From the NCBI RefSeq assembly GCF_009668025.1, contig NZ_WJXZ01000014.1, forward strand, positions 392,448 through 456,447: DNA of 64,000 nt, read 5' to 3'. Below, in pieces: positions 32,769-41,608 of this stretch. Position numbers and translations under genes: made by a program. Positions within the stretch are counted from its first letter, which is position 1; the number at the start of each line of letters is the position of its first letter. The notes under the pieces are model-generated. The model did no database searches, was not told the DNA's origin, and saw nothing but the letters and a program-made list of their open reading frames with translations. The DNA is from Larkinella terrae. Lineage in GTDB: Bacteria > Bacteroidota > Bacteroidia > Cytophagales > Spirosomataceae.

Positions 32769-32848
32769 TTTACGGTGGCTGACGTATTTCGATATTCAGT
32801 ATTCAACATTCGATATTCGATATTTAAGAATGCGTCAGCCGCCGTAAA
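32769..32848. repeat. Hairpin with 16-bp arms and a GATATTC heptamer loop
   Basis: Arms 32769-32784 and 32833-32848 match over 16 bases with one mismatch (a G-T pair in one strand). The loop holds 7-base units GATATTC, AGTATTC, AACATTC, GATATTC, GATATTT. It lies between the YciI gene and the HAD gene on the plus strand. Confidence 0.85.
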
Positions 32849-32884
32849 TTAAAAACTGCATACCGATTACCGTAGAAAAAGCGA

Positions 32885-33571
32885 ATGATTAAAGCAGCAA
32901 TATTTGATATGGACGGCCTGCTGGTCGATTCAGAGCCGTTTTGGCGGGATGTCGAGATTGACGTGTTCCGGACAGTGGGTCTGGAAATGGACGACGAAAT
33001 GTGCAAAAGAACGACCGGTTTACCCACGGATGCCGTGGTTCGGTACTGGTACGAAAAACACCCGTGGCACAATCGCAGCATCGAAGAGGTGGGCGCAGAA
33101 ATTATCCAGGGCGCTTACGACCAGATCGGGAAACACGCCGAAGCGATGCCGGGCGTCCCGGAAATTCTGGAACTGTTTCGGCAGCAGGGCATTCCGATGG
33201 CCATTGCGTCGGCTTCGCCCATTCACCTGATCGAAGCCGTCATTGATCGGCTGAACATCCGGTCGTATTTTGCCCTCTGGCATTCGGCTACGCTCGAAAA
33301 ACGGAACAAACCGCACCCGGATGTGTATCTGGGAACGGCCCGAAAACTGGGCGTCGATCCTGCGTTCTGTGTGGCGTTTGAAGATTCCGGTAATGGCCTG
33401 AAATCGGCTCACGCGGCCGAAATGCTTACCGTAGCCGTGCCTGCCGATTACGAATTCAACGACCCCAAATTCAACATCGCCACCCTGAAAATCCCCTCCA
33501 TTTTGCAGTTTAATTTGCAGGTATTGAGGGGATTAGAGAATGAATTGCCAATCAACTCAACACTCCGCTGA
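32885..33571 (+). CDS. HAD-superfamily sugar-phosphate phosphatase (HxpB/beta-phosphoglucomutase-like)
   Basis: 228 residues. Motif I is FDMDGLLVDSEPFW with nucleophile Asp8 and acid/base Asp10, followed by the alpha-helical cap (about 15-85), motif II IASASP, motif III Lys in KRNKPHPDVY, and motif IV FEDSGNGLKSA. The DMDGLLVDSEP signature and cap type fit hexitol or 2-deoxyglucose-6-phosphatase (YniC/HxpB) and related beta-phosphoglucomutases. It is cytoplasmic. The PhzF gene starts 15 bases later on the same strand, so the two may be co-transcribed. The precise sugar phosphate is unknown. Confidence 0.9.
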   Translation: MIKAAIFDMDGLLVDSEPFWRDVEIDVFRTVGLEMDDEMCKRTTGLPTDAVVRYWYEKHPWHNRSIEEVGAEIIQGAYDQIGKHAEAMPGVPEILELFRQQGIPMAIASASPIHLIEAVIDRLNIRSYFALWHSATLEKRNKPHPDVYLGTARKLGVDPAFCVAFEDSGNGLKSAHAAEMLTVAVPADYEFNDPKFNIATLKIPSILQFNLQVLRGLENELPINSTLR

Positions 33572-33586
33572 AAACCTAAACTCACT

Positions 33587-34387
33587 ATGCCTATCCGCTT
33601 TTATCAACTTGACGCGTTTACTGACCAGCTTTTTGGCGGTAATCCGGCTGCGGTTTGTCCGCTGACGGAATGGTTGCCCGACGAAACCATGCAGACCATT
33701 GCGGCCGAAAATAACCTGGCCGAGACGGCATTTTACGTTCCCGTTGATCGCGAACAGGGCTTGTATCACATCCGCTGGTTTACGCCCACGGTGGAGGTCG
33801 ACCTGTGCGGGCATGCCACGCTGGCGTCGGCTTTTGTGGTGTTTTTTCTGGAGAAAACCGAAGAAGGCGATACGCTTTCCTTTGATTCCCGAAGCGGTAT
33901 TTTGCGGGTTCGGCGCGAGGAAGACTGGCTGATTCTGGATTTTCCGGCTGACTCTACGCACCTCGCAATTCAGCCGCCCGCGCTGGAAACCAGTCTGGGC
34001 GGTGTAAAACCGGTGGAGGTGTTGAAAGGAAAAACCGATTACCTGATCGTTTTTGAAAACGAACAGCAGATTCTGGACCTGCAACCCGATTTCCGGGAAC
34101 TGGCGACAATTCCGGCGCGGGGTGTGATCGTGACGGCTCCCGGTACGGGCGAGATTGACTTTGTTTCGCGGTTTTTCGGCCCCCAATCCGGTATTGACGA
34201 AGATCCGGTTACGGGTTCCGCACACACGACGCTCATTCCATATTGGGCCGACAAGCTTGGCAAAACGGACTTCGCGGCCCGGCAGGTTTCCAAACGGGGC
34301 GGTTTTCTGCGGTGCAAACTGCTCGGTGAGCGGGTTGAGATTGGCGGGCAGGTAAAACTGTATCTGACGGGTGAGTTCGAGCTCTAA
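33587..34387 (+). CDS. PhzF family isomerase/epimerase-like protein
   Basis: 266 residues with the two-domain diaminopimelate-epimerase-like fold of PhzF proteins. Visible: YQLDAFTDQLFGGNPAAVCPL, the NNLAETAF motif with the catalytic-type Glu, the IRWFTPTVEVDLCGHATLASA block, and DEDPVTGSAHTTLIPYWAD near the end. Members outside phenazine clusters act on varied small acids and most have no known substrate; no phenazine genes are present. It follows the HAD gene closely and its 3' end overlaps the convergent DoxX gene by 4 bases. Confidence 0.92.
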   Translation: MPIRFYQLDAFTDQLFGGNPAAVCPLTEWLPDETMQTIAAENNLAETAFYVPVDREQGLYHIRWFTPTVEVDLCGHATLASAFVVFFLEKTEEGDTLSFDSRSGILRVRREEDWLILDFPADSTHLAIQPPALETSLGGVKPVEVLKGKTDYLIVFENEQQILDLQPDFRELATIPARGVIVTAPGTGEIDFVSRFFGPQSGIDEDPVTGSAHTTLIPYWADKLGKTDFAARQVSKRGGFLRCKLLGERVEIGGQVKLYLTGEFEL

Positions 34388-34794
34388 CGTTCGTCGATAG
34401 ACGGTTTTCCCGGACCATTCAGCTGGAGAAACACACTCATGGCCAGCAGGTTAATGGCCGGGAGTGTGTTTTTGTAGTTGTCGCTGATCGCGAGGTGGCC
34501 GAACAAAATAGCAAATACAAAATTGATCAGCAGAAAAAAAGCCGCCCAGCGCGTCCAGAGGCCAATAATCATCAGAATACCGCCCAGAAATTCCGTATAC
34601 GCCGACAGGGCGGCACCCACCAGCGGGAGCGGAAATCCCAGATCTTTCAGCCAGTTTCCATAAGCCGGAATGCCTTCCGCGGGATGTAATGCGGTGTGCC
34701 CGGCCGCGTCGATAAGCTGGTAGCCAAACGCCAGCCGAAGGAGGAAAGGAGCGTAGGGGCGAAACCGGTTTAGCGCGGTAAAAATGGAGTTCAT
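34384..34794 (-). CDS. DoxX family membrane protein
   Basis: 136 residues with four predicted helices: around 15-30 (FLLRLAFGYQLIDAAGH), 50-72 (LVGAALSAYTEFLGGILMIIGL), 77-95 (AAFFLLINFVFAILFGH) and 105-122. The helix pattern and the polar residues in helices 1 and 2 match DoxX-like proteins, which are linked to redox or thiosulphate oxidation in some organisms but mostly lack an assigned role. Convergent with the PhzF gene, with a 4-base overlap. Confidence 0.86.
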   Translation of the reverse strand: MNSIFTALNRFRPYAPFLLRLAFGYQLIDAAGHTALHPAEGIPAYGNWLKDLGFPLPLVGAALSAYTEFLGGILMIIGLWTRWAAFFLLINFVFAILFGHLAISDNYKNTLPAINLLAMSVFLQLNGPGKPSIDER

Positions 34795-34850
34795 GGATAA
34801 TTCGAATGAAATGAAAATAAATACGGGAATATTCTTGAAATAAACAATGA

Positions 34851-34881
34851 TTGGATTTATTCTAAATAACTCCTACTTTTG
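34851..34881 (+). promoter_or_regulatory. Promoter of the small Cys/Lys-rich protein gene
   Basis: TTG at 34851, a 20-base spacer and TACTTTTG at 34874-34881 fully match the Bacteroidota consensus. The predicted start near 34888 leaves a 15-base leader before the ATG at 34903. Confidence 0.7.
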
Positions 34882-34902
34882 TGATGCAATGTAGAAAGCG
34901 CC

Positions 34903-35067
34903 ATGATCGGATTGACTGAAAAATCGTTTGAAAACTCATTTTTGACCGAATCGCCCAAGGAGTTCGACCGGAATCCGTTCGGGGGCGATGTGGAATGCGT
35001 ATTCAAAAAGTGCTGTAAAAAATGGAAAAAGAAAGGGAAGCATTGCAAAAACTGCCCTGATAAATAA
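34903..35067 (+). CDS. Small Cys/Lys-rich protein, 54 residues
   Basis: A short frame directly behind a consensus promoter. The N-terminal half is acidic/neutral (MIGLTEKSFENS...), and the C-terminal half is strongly basic with five cysteines in the pattern C-x5-CC-x9-C-x2-C (CVFKKCC, then GKHCKNCPDK). The cysteine and lysine pattern suggests metal or nucleic-acid binding. Similar short Lys/Cys tails seem familiar from Bacteroidota genomes, but no function is known to me. Codon use and the promoter support a real gene; it stands alone before the acetyltransferase gene. Confidence 0.65.
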   Translation: MIGLTEKSFENSFLTESPKEFDRNPFGGDVECVFKKCCKKWKKKGKHCKNCPDK

Positions 35068-35143
35068 CTTTTTCCCGGCAATAGCTTCATTTTTTTGACC
35101 GTTGGATAATTAGTTGAGCTGGATTTCTTGCCAACTTTGGGCC

Positions 35144-35596
35144 ATGCAACTCCACTATGAAATTTACAACGGTTTTCCACCCGAGCCCATGCTGCGGGCA
35201 ATTATTGACTTGCACCAGCGCGTTTTTAGCGGCCAAACTGCCGACGAACTTCTTCAGGAGTTTGAAGCGGTGAAAAACCGCAATCTACTGACTATATTGG
35301 CCCTTGACAATCAGGCGGTTGTCGGATATAAAATGGGTTACCAGCGCAAACCCGGTCATTTCTACAGCTGGCTTGGCTGCGTTAGTCCGGATTACCGGCG
35401 GCAGGGCATCGCGGGCGAATTCATGAACCGGCAGCATGACTGGTGCCGATCCAACGGTTTTCATACGGTTCGGACGCATACCCGCAACCAATGGCGTGAC
35501 ATGCTCATTCTGAACATCCGATCGGGTTTCGACATCATTGGTACCATCGCCAGCGCCGACAGCCACACGACGATTGTGCTGGAAAAGCGACTTTGA
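35144..35596 (+). CDS. GNAT family N-acetyltransferase
   Basis: 150 residues from ATG 35144 (MQLHYEIYNG). The acetyl-CoA binding motif A is CVSPDYRRQGIAGEFM (R/Q-x-x-G-x-G/A type), followed by the helix and beta-bulge strand RTHTRNQWRDMLILNIRSGFDIIGT typical of GNAT motif B. The frame is open upstream to 35114, but that region is non-conserved and overlaps the promoter-like CAACTTTG at 35132-35139. The substrate may be a small amine or a protein N-terminus. hemW begins about 55 bases downstream on the same strand. Confidence 0.88.
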   Translation: MQLHYEIYNGFPPEPMLRAIIDLHQRVFSGQTADELLQEFEAVKNRNLLTILALDNQAVVGYKMGYQRKPGHFYSWLGCVSPDYRRQGIAGEFMNRQHDWCRSNGFHTVRTHTRNQWRDMLILNIRSGFDIIGTIASADSHTTIVLEKRL

Positions 35597-35653
35597 GGAG
35601 TGGCAAAATCGCCCATCAGGAACTTGATCCGCGCAAGATTTGTAGTTTCGCCG

Positions 35654-36799
35654 ATGCATCTGTACGTTCATATCCCTTTCTGCAAACAAGCCTGCCATTA
35701 CTGCGACTTTCATTTTAGCACCAGTCTGAAGCAAAAAACCGCCCTGGTGGATGCGCTATGCCGGGAAATCGAATTGCAGCGGGACTATTTGCCAAACCGC
35801 CACCTGGAAACTATTTATCTCGGCGGTGGTACCCCTTCATTGCTCACGGAAGCGGAGCTGGCCCAGCTTTTTGAAACGATTCACCGGTTTTATACGGTTT
35901 CGCCGGATGCTGAAATTACTCTCGAAGCCAATCCGGATGATCTGATCGGTTCGTCGGCTGACCCGACGACTCCGTTGCGGGTTTTCCGGAACTATGTAAA
36001 CCGATTGAGCATTGGCATTCAGTCGTTTCACGAAGAGAACCTCAGGATGATGAACCGGGCGCACTCGGCATCGGAAGCCGAAAGCTGCGTGCGGCTGGCG
36101 CAGGAAAACGGTTTTGATAACCTGACAATTGACCTGATTTACGGTATTCCCGCCGAAAACCACCGCACCTGGCAGGCGGATCTGGCGAAAGCGATGGCGT
36201 TGAATGTTCCGCATGTTTCGGCTTATTGCCTGACGATTGAACCGGGCACGGTTTTCGGGAACTGGCTCAAAAAAGGCCGTTTGCAGGCTGCGGACGATGA
36301 ATTTGCGGCCGAACAGTTCACTATGCTGGTGCAAACCCTGGCCGAAAACGGCTACGAGCAGTACGAAATCTCGAACTTTGCCAAACCGGGCCGCGAAGCG
36401 CGCCATAACAGCAGCTACTGGAAACGGCGACCGTATCTCGGCATTGGCCCGAGTGCGCACTCGTTCAACGGCCCCAGCCGCCAGTTTAACGTTGCCAACA
36501 ATTCGCAGTATATCCGGGCAATTGAAAAAGGCGAAGTTCCCGGAACAATAGAAGAATTATCGCGCGCCGATCAGGTCAACGACTATTTACTGACGGGAAT
36601 CCGTACCAAATGGGGGTGTGACCTTCGGGAGCTGACCAAGCTGGTGGGCGCTGATTTTCAGGTTCTTCGTCGAACTGAACTGCAAAAATTACAGGAACAG
36701 GGCTGGCTTTCGCTCGAAAACTACGTGCTAACCTTAACACCAACCGGCAAACTCTTTGCCGACCGCGTAGCCGCCGAACTGTTTGTGGATGATGAGTGA
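35654..36799 (+). CDS. hemW: Radical SAM heme chaperone HemW
   Basis: 381 residues from ATG 35654 (MHLYVHIPFCKQACHYCDFHF). The radical SAM cluster cysteines are Cys10, Cys14 and Cys17 (C-x3-C-x2-C), followed by IYLGGGTPSLL and LEANPDDL, the core barrel, and the HemN C-terminal domain (VNDYLLTGIRTKWGCDL). HemW lacks the coproporphyrinogen oxidase features of HemN and binds heme for insertion into enzymes; the name follows the family. An upstream in-frame ATG at 35600 would add 18 residues not conserved. The last codons run into a heptamer repeat. Confidence 0.94.
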   Translation: MHLYVHIPFCKQACHYCDFHFSTSLKQKTALVDALCREIELQRDYLPNRHLETIYLGGGTPSLLTEAELAQLFETIHRFYTVSPDAEITLEANPDDLIGSSADPTTPLRVFRNYVNRLSIGIQSFHEENLRMMNRAHSASEAESCVRLAQENGFDNLTIDLIYGIPAENHRTWQADLAKAMALNVPHVSAYCLTIEPGTVFGNWLKKGRLQAADDEFAAEQFTMLVQTLAENGYEQYEISNFAKPGREARHNSSYWKRRPYLGIGPSAHSFNGPSRQFNVANNSQYIRAIEKGEVPGTIEELSRADQVNDYLLTGIRTKWGCDLRELTKLVGADFQVLRRTELQKLQEQGWLSLENYVLTLTPTGKLFADRVAAELFVDDE

Positions 36800-36876
36800 T
36801 GAATTTTGAGCTGGCTGATGAATGCTTTTAACTCTTCATTAAATAATTCTTAACTCATAACTCATCACTCTTAACT
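36788..36876. repeat. Degenerate heptamer inverted repeat after hemW
   Basis: Left words GATGATG, AGTGATG, AATTTTG face right words TTAACTC, ATAACTC, ATCACTC, TTAACTA. The match between arms is only partial. The right side runs into the -7 box of mtgA. Confidence 0.6.
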
Positions 36877-36883
36877 AAATTTG
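36876..36883 (+). promoter_or_regulatory. -7 box of mtgA, almost leaderless
   Basis: TAAATTTG (exact TAnnTTTG) ends 7 bases before the ATG at 36890, so transcription would begin at or next to the start codon. A clear -33 TTG is not visible. Confidence 0.45.
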
Positions 36884-36889
36884 CGTTTA

Positions 36890-37690
36890 ATGAGTACTCC
36901 TCGTCCCGTTAATCGCTTGCGCTCAACACCGCCACATTCGGTTTCATCCCGTTCGGGCCGATCCCCGCGCGCCGGTTCCTACATCCGTCAGCGCCCGTGG
37001 CTGGAAAGAGTTGTCCGACTGATTATCAAGCTGGTAACGGTTCTGTTTTTAACCTCGTTCGGCTGGGTCGTTTTGCTGAAATACCTGCCGGTTTCGATTA
37101 CGCCCCTGATGATTTCGCGGAAAATGGAGGCTGCATCGGAAGATCAGGACAGCAAGCTTTATAAAAACTGGACGCCTTACGAAGACATCTCCAGGGAAGC
37201 CGCACTGGCGGTTGTTGCGTCGGAGGACCAGGCTTTTCCGAACCATTGGGGCTTCGATTTTGACGAAATTCAGGACGCCATTAAGGAAAACCAGCGCCGG
37301 AAACGGCCGCGTGGCGCGAGCACTATCTCTCAGCAGGTGGCAAAAAATGTTTTTCTCTGGAACGGCCGGAGTTACATTCGCAAAGGACTGGAGGTTTATT
37401 TTACGTTCCTGATCGAATTGATCTGGGGCAAGGAACGGATTCTGGAAGTGTATCTGAACGTAGCCGAAACCGGTCCGCTGACCTTCGGCGTCGAAGCCGC
37501 TTCCCGGCGCTATTACGGCCATTCCGCCAGGTCGCTGACTCGCACCGAAGCCGCCCGAATTGCCGCCGTTTTGCCCAATCCCCGCTTATTTTCCATCAAA
37601 AAACCGTCGGCCTATACGCAACGCAGAACCCGCCAGATTGCCCGCCAGATGCGCTACCTGGGCGGTCGTAATTACCTCGAAAATTTGTAA
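36890..37690 (+). CDS. mtgA: Monofunctional biosynthetic peptidoglycan transglycosylase
   Basis: 266 residues. A basic N-terminal tail (about 1-45), one anchor helix (about 48-68, LVTVLFLTSFGWVVLL), and a GT51 domain with the catalytic Glu in ASEDQAFPNHWGFD, GASTISQQVAKNVFLW, and KERILEVYLNVAETG. The domain polymerises lipid II outside the membrane without a transpeptidase part. It complements the SEDS-PBP fusion and the lytic transglycosylase encoded elsewhere in the window. The ATG at 36890 (MSTPRPV) is preferred to the TTG at 36881. Confidence 0.95.
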   Translation: MSTPRPVNRLRSTPPHSVSSRSGRSPRAGSYIRQRPWLERVVRLIIKLVTVLFLTSFGWVVLLKYLPVSITPLMISRKMEAASEDQDSKLYKNWTPYEDISREAALAVVASEDQAFPNHWGFDFDEIQDAIKENQRRKRPRGASTISQQVAKNVFLWNGRSYIRKGLEVYFTFLIELIWGKERILEVYLNVAETGPLTFGVEAASRRYYGHSARSLTRTEAARIAAVLPNPRLFSIKKPSAYTQRRTRQIARQMRYLGGRNYLENL

Positions 37691-37876
37691 ATTGATGGAA
37701 TTGATTGTATTTTTATTCAAGATATAAGCGGGACAAAAAGGCACCATTTTCTTTGCAATTCTTACAAGTAAGTTAGTTTTTCTGGTTTCATTCAAGGCTA
37801 TTTCAATTGCTTGCCCTGCTTTTCTCCTGATTAATTATTCGAATTATCACCGTAGTTTGAACTCATACTTACGATA

Positions 37877-38353
37877 ATGTCGCAGCCAGCGAAGATTTTA
37901 AACTCCCTTTCTTTACAGCGCAAAATCTGTGTTATTATCGTAGATGACGATGAAGATGATCGTCAGTTTATCATGCGGGCCTTTCAAAATATTGGGTCCA
38001 AACACCAGGTTATCCAGTTTGAGGACGGGGAGCAGTTGATGAACTGGCTACTGGCCGGTGATCATTCGAAAGAGAAAATTTCGAAATGCGGCCTGATTAT
38101 TTTAGATGTGAATATGCACCGGATGAGCGGAATCGAATTGCTGGAAGCAATCAAAACCAATCATTCACTGAAGCATATTCCAACCGTTATGTTATCCACT
38201 TCCATTGAAGAAGATCTGGTGCAGAAAGCGTACGGACTGGGAGCAAACGGGTATTTACAAAAACCGAACCTGATGGATGATTATAACCATCTGGTGATTA
38301 GTATGCAAACCTGTTTTCTGGAAGTGCCCAGCGTCCACTGGTCAAAACTTTGA
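37877..38353 (+). CDS. Single-domain response regulator (CheY/Rcp1-like)
   Basis: 158 residues, receiver domain only (about 15-150) with no output domain. The acid pocket is IVDDDEDD (Asp23-25), the phospho-acceptor Asp77 in LIILDVNMHRMSG, the Ser/Thr switch in MLSTS and Lys129 in LQKP. Length and the extended DDDEDD loop fit the Rcp1-like group that pairs with hybrid or phytochrome-type histidine kinases. No kinase is adjacent, so it is an orphan. The upstream gap (37691-37876) holds no other gene. Confidence 0.92.
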   Translation: MSQPAKILNSLSLQRKICVIIVDDDEDDRQFIMRAFQNIGSKHQVIQFEDGEQLMNWLLAGDHSKEKISKCGLIILDVNMHRMSGIELLEAIKTNHSLKHIPTVMLSTSIEEDLVQKAYGLGANGYLQKPNLMDDYNHLVISMQTCFLEVPSVHWSKL

Positions 38354-38361
38354 GAAGTTGA

Positions 38362-38688
38362 TTATTCCAATTCCGTCGTCGGGTCCCAAAGCAACTGCTT
38401 AAACTGCACAACCCGGTCGTCTTTTACCGGAATCCCTTCGGCCATTAATAAATCCGCCATCGCCGTCGGGCTCCCAAAAAAATGTTTTCCTGATAAAACG
38501 CCGATGCGGTTGACAACCCGGTGGGCGGGTACATCGCGCCCGTGAGCGGCATTCATGGCCCAGCCGACCATTCGCGCCCCCGCCCGCAGACCCAGGTACC
38601 GGGCAATCGCGCCGTAGGTCGTTACGCGCCCCGGCGGAATCAGCCGGACGACTTCGTAGACATCCTCAAAGTAATCGCGCTGTTCCAT
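38362..38688 (-). CDS. Alkyltransferase-like protein (ATL, MGMT family without active-site Cys)
   Basis: 108 residues from ATG 38688 (MEQRDYFEDVYEVVRLIPPGRVTTYGAIA). The O6-alkylguanine-DNA methyltransferase C-terminal fold is clear (GRVTTYGAIARYLG, MVGWAMNAAHGRDVPAHRVVNRIGVLSG), but the acceptor motif PCHR is PAHR. So it cannot accept an alkyl group. ATL proteins bind O6-alkylguanine and hand the lesion to nucleotide excision repair. A longer start at 38715 would overlap the preceding gene by 14 bases. Confidence 0.92.
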   Translation of the reverse strand: MEQRDYFEDVYEVVRLIPPGRVTTYGAIARYLGLRAGARMVGWAMNAAHGRDVPAHRVVNRIGVLSGKHFFGSPTAMADLLMAEGIPVKDDRVVQFKQLLWDPTTELE

Positions 38689-38701
38689 CGACCCCGCAGC
38701 C

Positions 38702-39265
38702 TTATTTGTCTTCAATTTCCTTCACCAGTTCGCCGTACCAGTCCGGCCCGTACATGCGGATCAGCGGTTCTTTCAGGAACTTGTAAACTTCCACTCCCAA
38801 TTGTTCGCCGAAGCTGCAGGCCGGGCTGCAAATGGGCCAGCGGTCGTAATTGAGCGCGTGAAAACTGTCGTATTTGGTGATTCGAATCGGGTAAAGGTGG
38901 CACGAAATGGGTTTCTTGAAATCAACTTTGCCGTCGTTGTAGGCGGCTTCGATGCCGCACTTCAGAATGCCGCGCTTATCGTAATTGGCAAATACACACT
39001 CGCGCCCTTCGATGGTCGTGGTCACAAAACCGCCATCGTCGTCGGATTCGTAAAGGCCGTGTTTTTCAATGGCTTTAATGCCCTCGGGCATCAGATACGG
39101 TTTTACCAGCGGATAAATTTCGTCCAGAATGGGTAACTCCGATTTTTCGAGTGGCGCCCCCAGATCCCCTTCGACACAGCAGGCGCCCTTGCATTTTTCC
39201 AGATTACAGACGAAAAATTTCTCGGCAACGTCGTCGCTGATGCAGGTATTGTCAATGAGTATCAT
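38702..39265 (-). CDS. DUF3109 family cysteine-rich protein
   Basis: 187 residues. The many conserved cysteines ([43 protein letters not shown]) match DUF3109, a YkgJ-related family thought to bind metal or an Fe-S cluster; function unknown. It lies between the LysM transglycosylase and the ATL gene on the same strand, 12 bases after the former, so co-transcription is likely. Complete, with no signal peptide. Confidence 0.9.
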   Translation of the reverse strand: MILIDNTCISDDVAEKFFVCNLEKCKGACCVEGDLGAPLEKSELPILDEIYPLVKPYLMPEGIKAIEKHGLYESDDDGGFVTTTIEGRECVFANYDKRGILKCGIEAAYNDGKVDFKKPISCHLYPIRITKYDSFHALNYDRWPICSPACSFGEQLGVEVYKFLKEPLIRMYGPDWYGELVKEIEDK

Positions 39266-39277
39266 CCGTTATGAACC

Positions 39278-41602
39278 TTATTTCTTAATTATTTTCAATT
39301 GCTGACCTATGTTTACACTGGCGCCCGATAACTGGTTCCAGTTTTGAATCTGATCAACCGAGACGCCGTATTTCCGCGAGATTCCGAACATGGTTTCTCC
39401 TTTTTGCACCGTGTGATAGACAATTTCTTCCGAAACCTTCGGATCAACCGCCGGACTTCCGGATGCGGCCGGCCGACTTTTGGATACCTCGCTACCGCCC
39501 TCGCCCTTGATAACGAGCGATTGGCCAACCGCCAGTTTGTCGTTCTGTGTCAGGCGGTTCCATTGGAGTAACTCATCGACGGTAACATTGTACAACCGGG
39601 AAATGCTGTAATACGTTTGGCCCGGTTCTACCTTATGGGTCAAGGAGCGGGAACTCGCGCTGGTGGTTCGGCTGGGGGCGGATACCGGCGTTGAACGGGT
39701 CACGGCTGGCTCTTCCACGGACTCGGTTACCGGCCGTTTGGCGCTGGCGGTTACCGGTGCCGATGTTTGTGTCTGGCCTGATTCGACCGGTTTGCGTTCC
39801 GCGGGTCGTTTTGCCGTTGTCGTTGGAGCCGTGGAGGTCGTTCGCGTCGGCGTAACATCCCAGTCGGATTTTGAACTTGATGAATTTTCCGGACGGACAA
39901 TCACCACCCGCTGCGTGTTGCCGGCGTTTTGCGTGGTCACGGTTGGCGTGCTTGCTGGCTCGGACGAAACCGGCGGTTTTGTCATTGTATTGGCCGGACT
40001 ATCAACGGGTTGGCTGGTTGCTGGGGGAGTGGTTGTTGCAACCCGCGATTCCGCTGGCGTTACCGGAGCCGGGCTGGTAACGGCTGGGGAATCTTTTGAT
40101 TCAACCAGTTTGGGAGAATACATTTTTCGCTCCGACGCATTTTTGGGAATGCTATTTGCCGGACGATCCGTGGAAGATGACTGACTCAAGCGGGAGTCGC
40201 TCGGACCGGAAACCGGTTGATTGGCAATGGGCTGCGACGACGGTGCTGGGGTGGTCGGCGTTTTGATGATTTCTATTGGTTTGTTACCCGGACGGCGTTC
40301 GCGCAGCCACATCACCCGGCCTACCTGCAGCCGGTCCGTACGATCCATGCGGTTGTAGCGCAGGAGTTTCTTCAGCCGGATTCCGTACATCTGCGAAATG
40401 CTCTGCACGTTTTCGCCTTCCCGAACATTGTGGTACGGCACAGCCGCCTTGCGCATTTTTTTCGCCAGGTAATAGACCTCGTTTTCCGTAATCGGATCGC
40501 GGTCGCTCATGTCATTGTAGCGCAAAAAGCTCGACATGCTGACGCGGGCTTTGCGCGCCAGCGTCGAGGCATTGTCGCCCGCCAGCGCCTGAATCCCCGG
40601 AAGTCCGTTGATCTCATAGAGCACCACATCCGGTTTGCCTTTCGAGTAATTTACTTTTCGTAAGATTGGGTAACCCGTATCATATCTGGCCAAAACCGGT
40701 GCCGGAACTGGCGCTTTGGTTGGAGTCGTCGCCCGGGTTTTCTGCACCTGACGCCGGAGGGCGGCCACCTGATCGCCCGTTGCCGGAATTGCCAGCACGT
40801 ATTCTTTGTCGGCAGGAATGTCGTCGCCCAGAATCCAGCGGTTGTATTTGCGGATTTCTACATCGCTGATTTTCAGGTCCTGCGATACCTGCGCAACACT
40901 TTTTCCGCTCCCGTAGGGATATTCCACCAGCGCAATCGGATTGGCAGTCCGGTAGGTCGGCAGAACGCTTTCAAAGGCAATTTTATGGGCAAAAAAGCGG
41001 AGAATATACCGGTCGGTTTTGTCGTCCAGCGTAATTTCCCGGGCGTACGACCATTCCGCTGGAATCAGCTTGCTGACGCCGGTGGTACCGAGGTAGTACG
41101 AAAACAGGGAAGCTACCCAGTTGTTATAAACCGTGTTGTTCCGCTTAAAATACCGGGCTGCGCCGTGGGTAGAGGCCACGATGCTTTTGCGTTCGTCGAC
41201 CTCGTCATCGACGCGCATGCCGTGATCGGTAGCGGTTTCTTTCTTGAACTGCCAGTACCCCACGGCGGTCGAAGCCGAAACCGCATCGGGTGTTAACGAG
41301 CTTTCCTGAACCGCCAGGTATTTCAGATCGACCGGCACCTGTTCCTCGGCCAGAATGGATTCAATCAGGGGAAAATAAAGCACGACGCGGTCCAGTTTGG
41401 CTTCCCAGTATTTCTTGTTGGACTGCACCAGCGAGGTAATGTCTTGTCGGATAATCCGGCGCGCACTTTCGTCGAAGCGCACGTTCAGATCGGCAAACTG
41501 AATGGATTCCGGAACGTCGGCCGGGATCGGGGGATTTTCGGCAAAGAGGGGAGAATGGGTAACGAAAAGAAGAAAGGAGAGAGTCAATAGGCTCTTTTTC
41601 AT
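39278..41602 (-). CDS. LysM-containing lytic transglycosylase (MltD-like)
   Basis: 774 residues with a signal peptide (about 1-21, ending LFAEN). Lytic transglycosylase domain (about 65-215) with catalytic Glu100 in AVQESSLTPDAVSASTAVGYWQF. Then peptidoglycan-binding units: degenerate LysM-like regions around 228-273 and 330-379, clear LysM domains at about 390-433, 654-699 and 729-774, with a long Thr/Ser/Pro-rich linker (about 440-650). It cuts glycan strands in the periplasm during growth and complements mtgA and the SEDS-PBP fusion. A methyltransferase gene ends 6 bases upstream. Confidence 0.93.
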   Translation of the reverse strand: MKKSLLTLSFLLFVTHSPLFAENPPIPADVPESIQFADLNVRFDESARRIIRQDITSLVQSNKKYWEAKLDRVVLYFPLIESILAEEQVPVDLKYLAVQESSLTPDAVSASTAVGYWQFKKETATDHGMRVDDEVDERKSIVASTHGAARYFKRNNTVYNNWVASLFSYYLGTTGVSKLIPAEWSYAREITLDDKTDRYILRFFAHKIAFESVLPTYRTANPIALVEYPYGSGKSVAQVSQDLKISDVEIRKYNRWILGDDIPADKEYVLAIPATGDQVAALRRQVQKTRATTPTKAPVPAPVLARYDTGYPILRKVNYSKGKPDVVLYEINGLPGIQALAGDNASTLARKARVSMSSFLRYNDMSDRDPITENEVYYLAKKMRKAAVPYHNVREGENVQSISQMYGIRLKKLLRYNRMDRTDRLQVGRVMWLRERRPGNKPIEIIKTPTTPAPSSQPIANQPVSGPSDSRLSQSSSTDRPANSIPKNASERKMYSPKLVESKDSPAVTSPAPVTPAESRVATTTPPATSQPVDSPANTMTKPPVSSEPASTPTVTTQNAGNTQRVVIVRPENSSSSKSDWDVTPTRTTSTAPTTTAKRPAERKPVESGQTQTSAPVTASAKRPVTESVEEPAVTRSTPVSAPSRTTSASSRSLTHKVEPGQTYYSISRLYNVTVDELLQWNRLTQNDKLAVGQSLVIKGEGGSEVSKSRPAASGSPAVDPKVSEEIVYHTVQKGETMFGISRKYGVSVDQIQNWNQLSGASVNIGQQLKIIKK

Positions 41603-41608
41603 ACGCTG

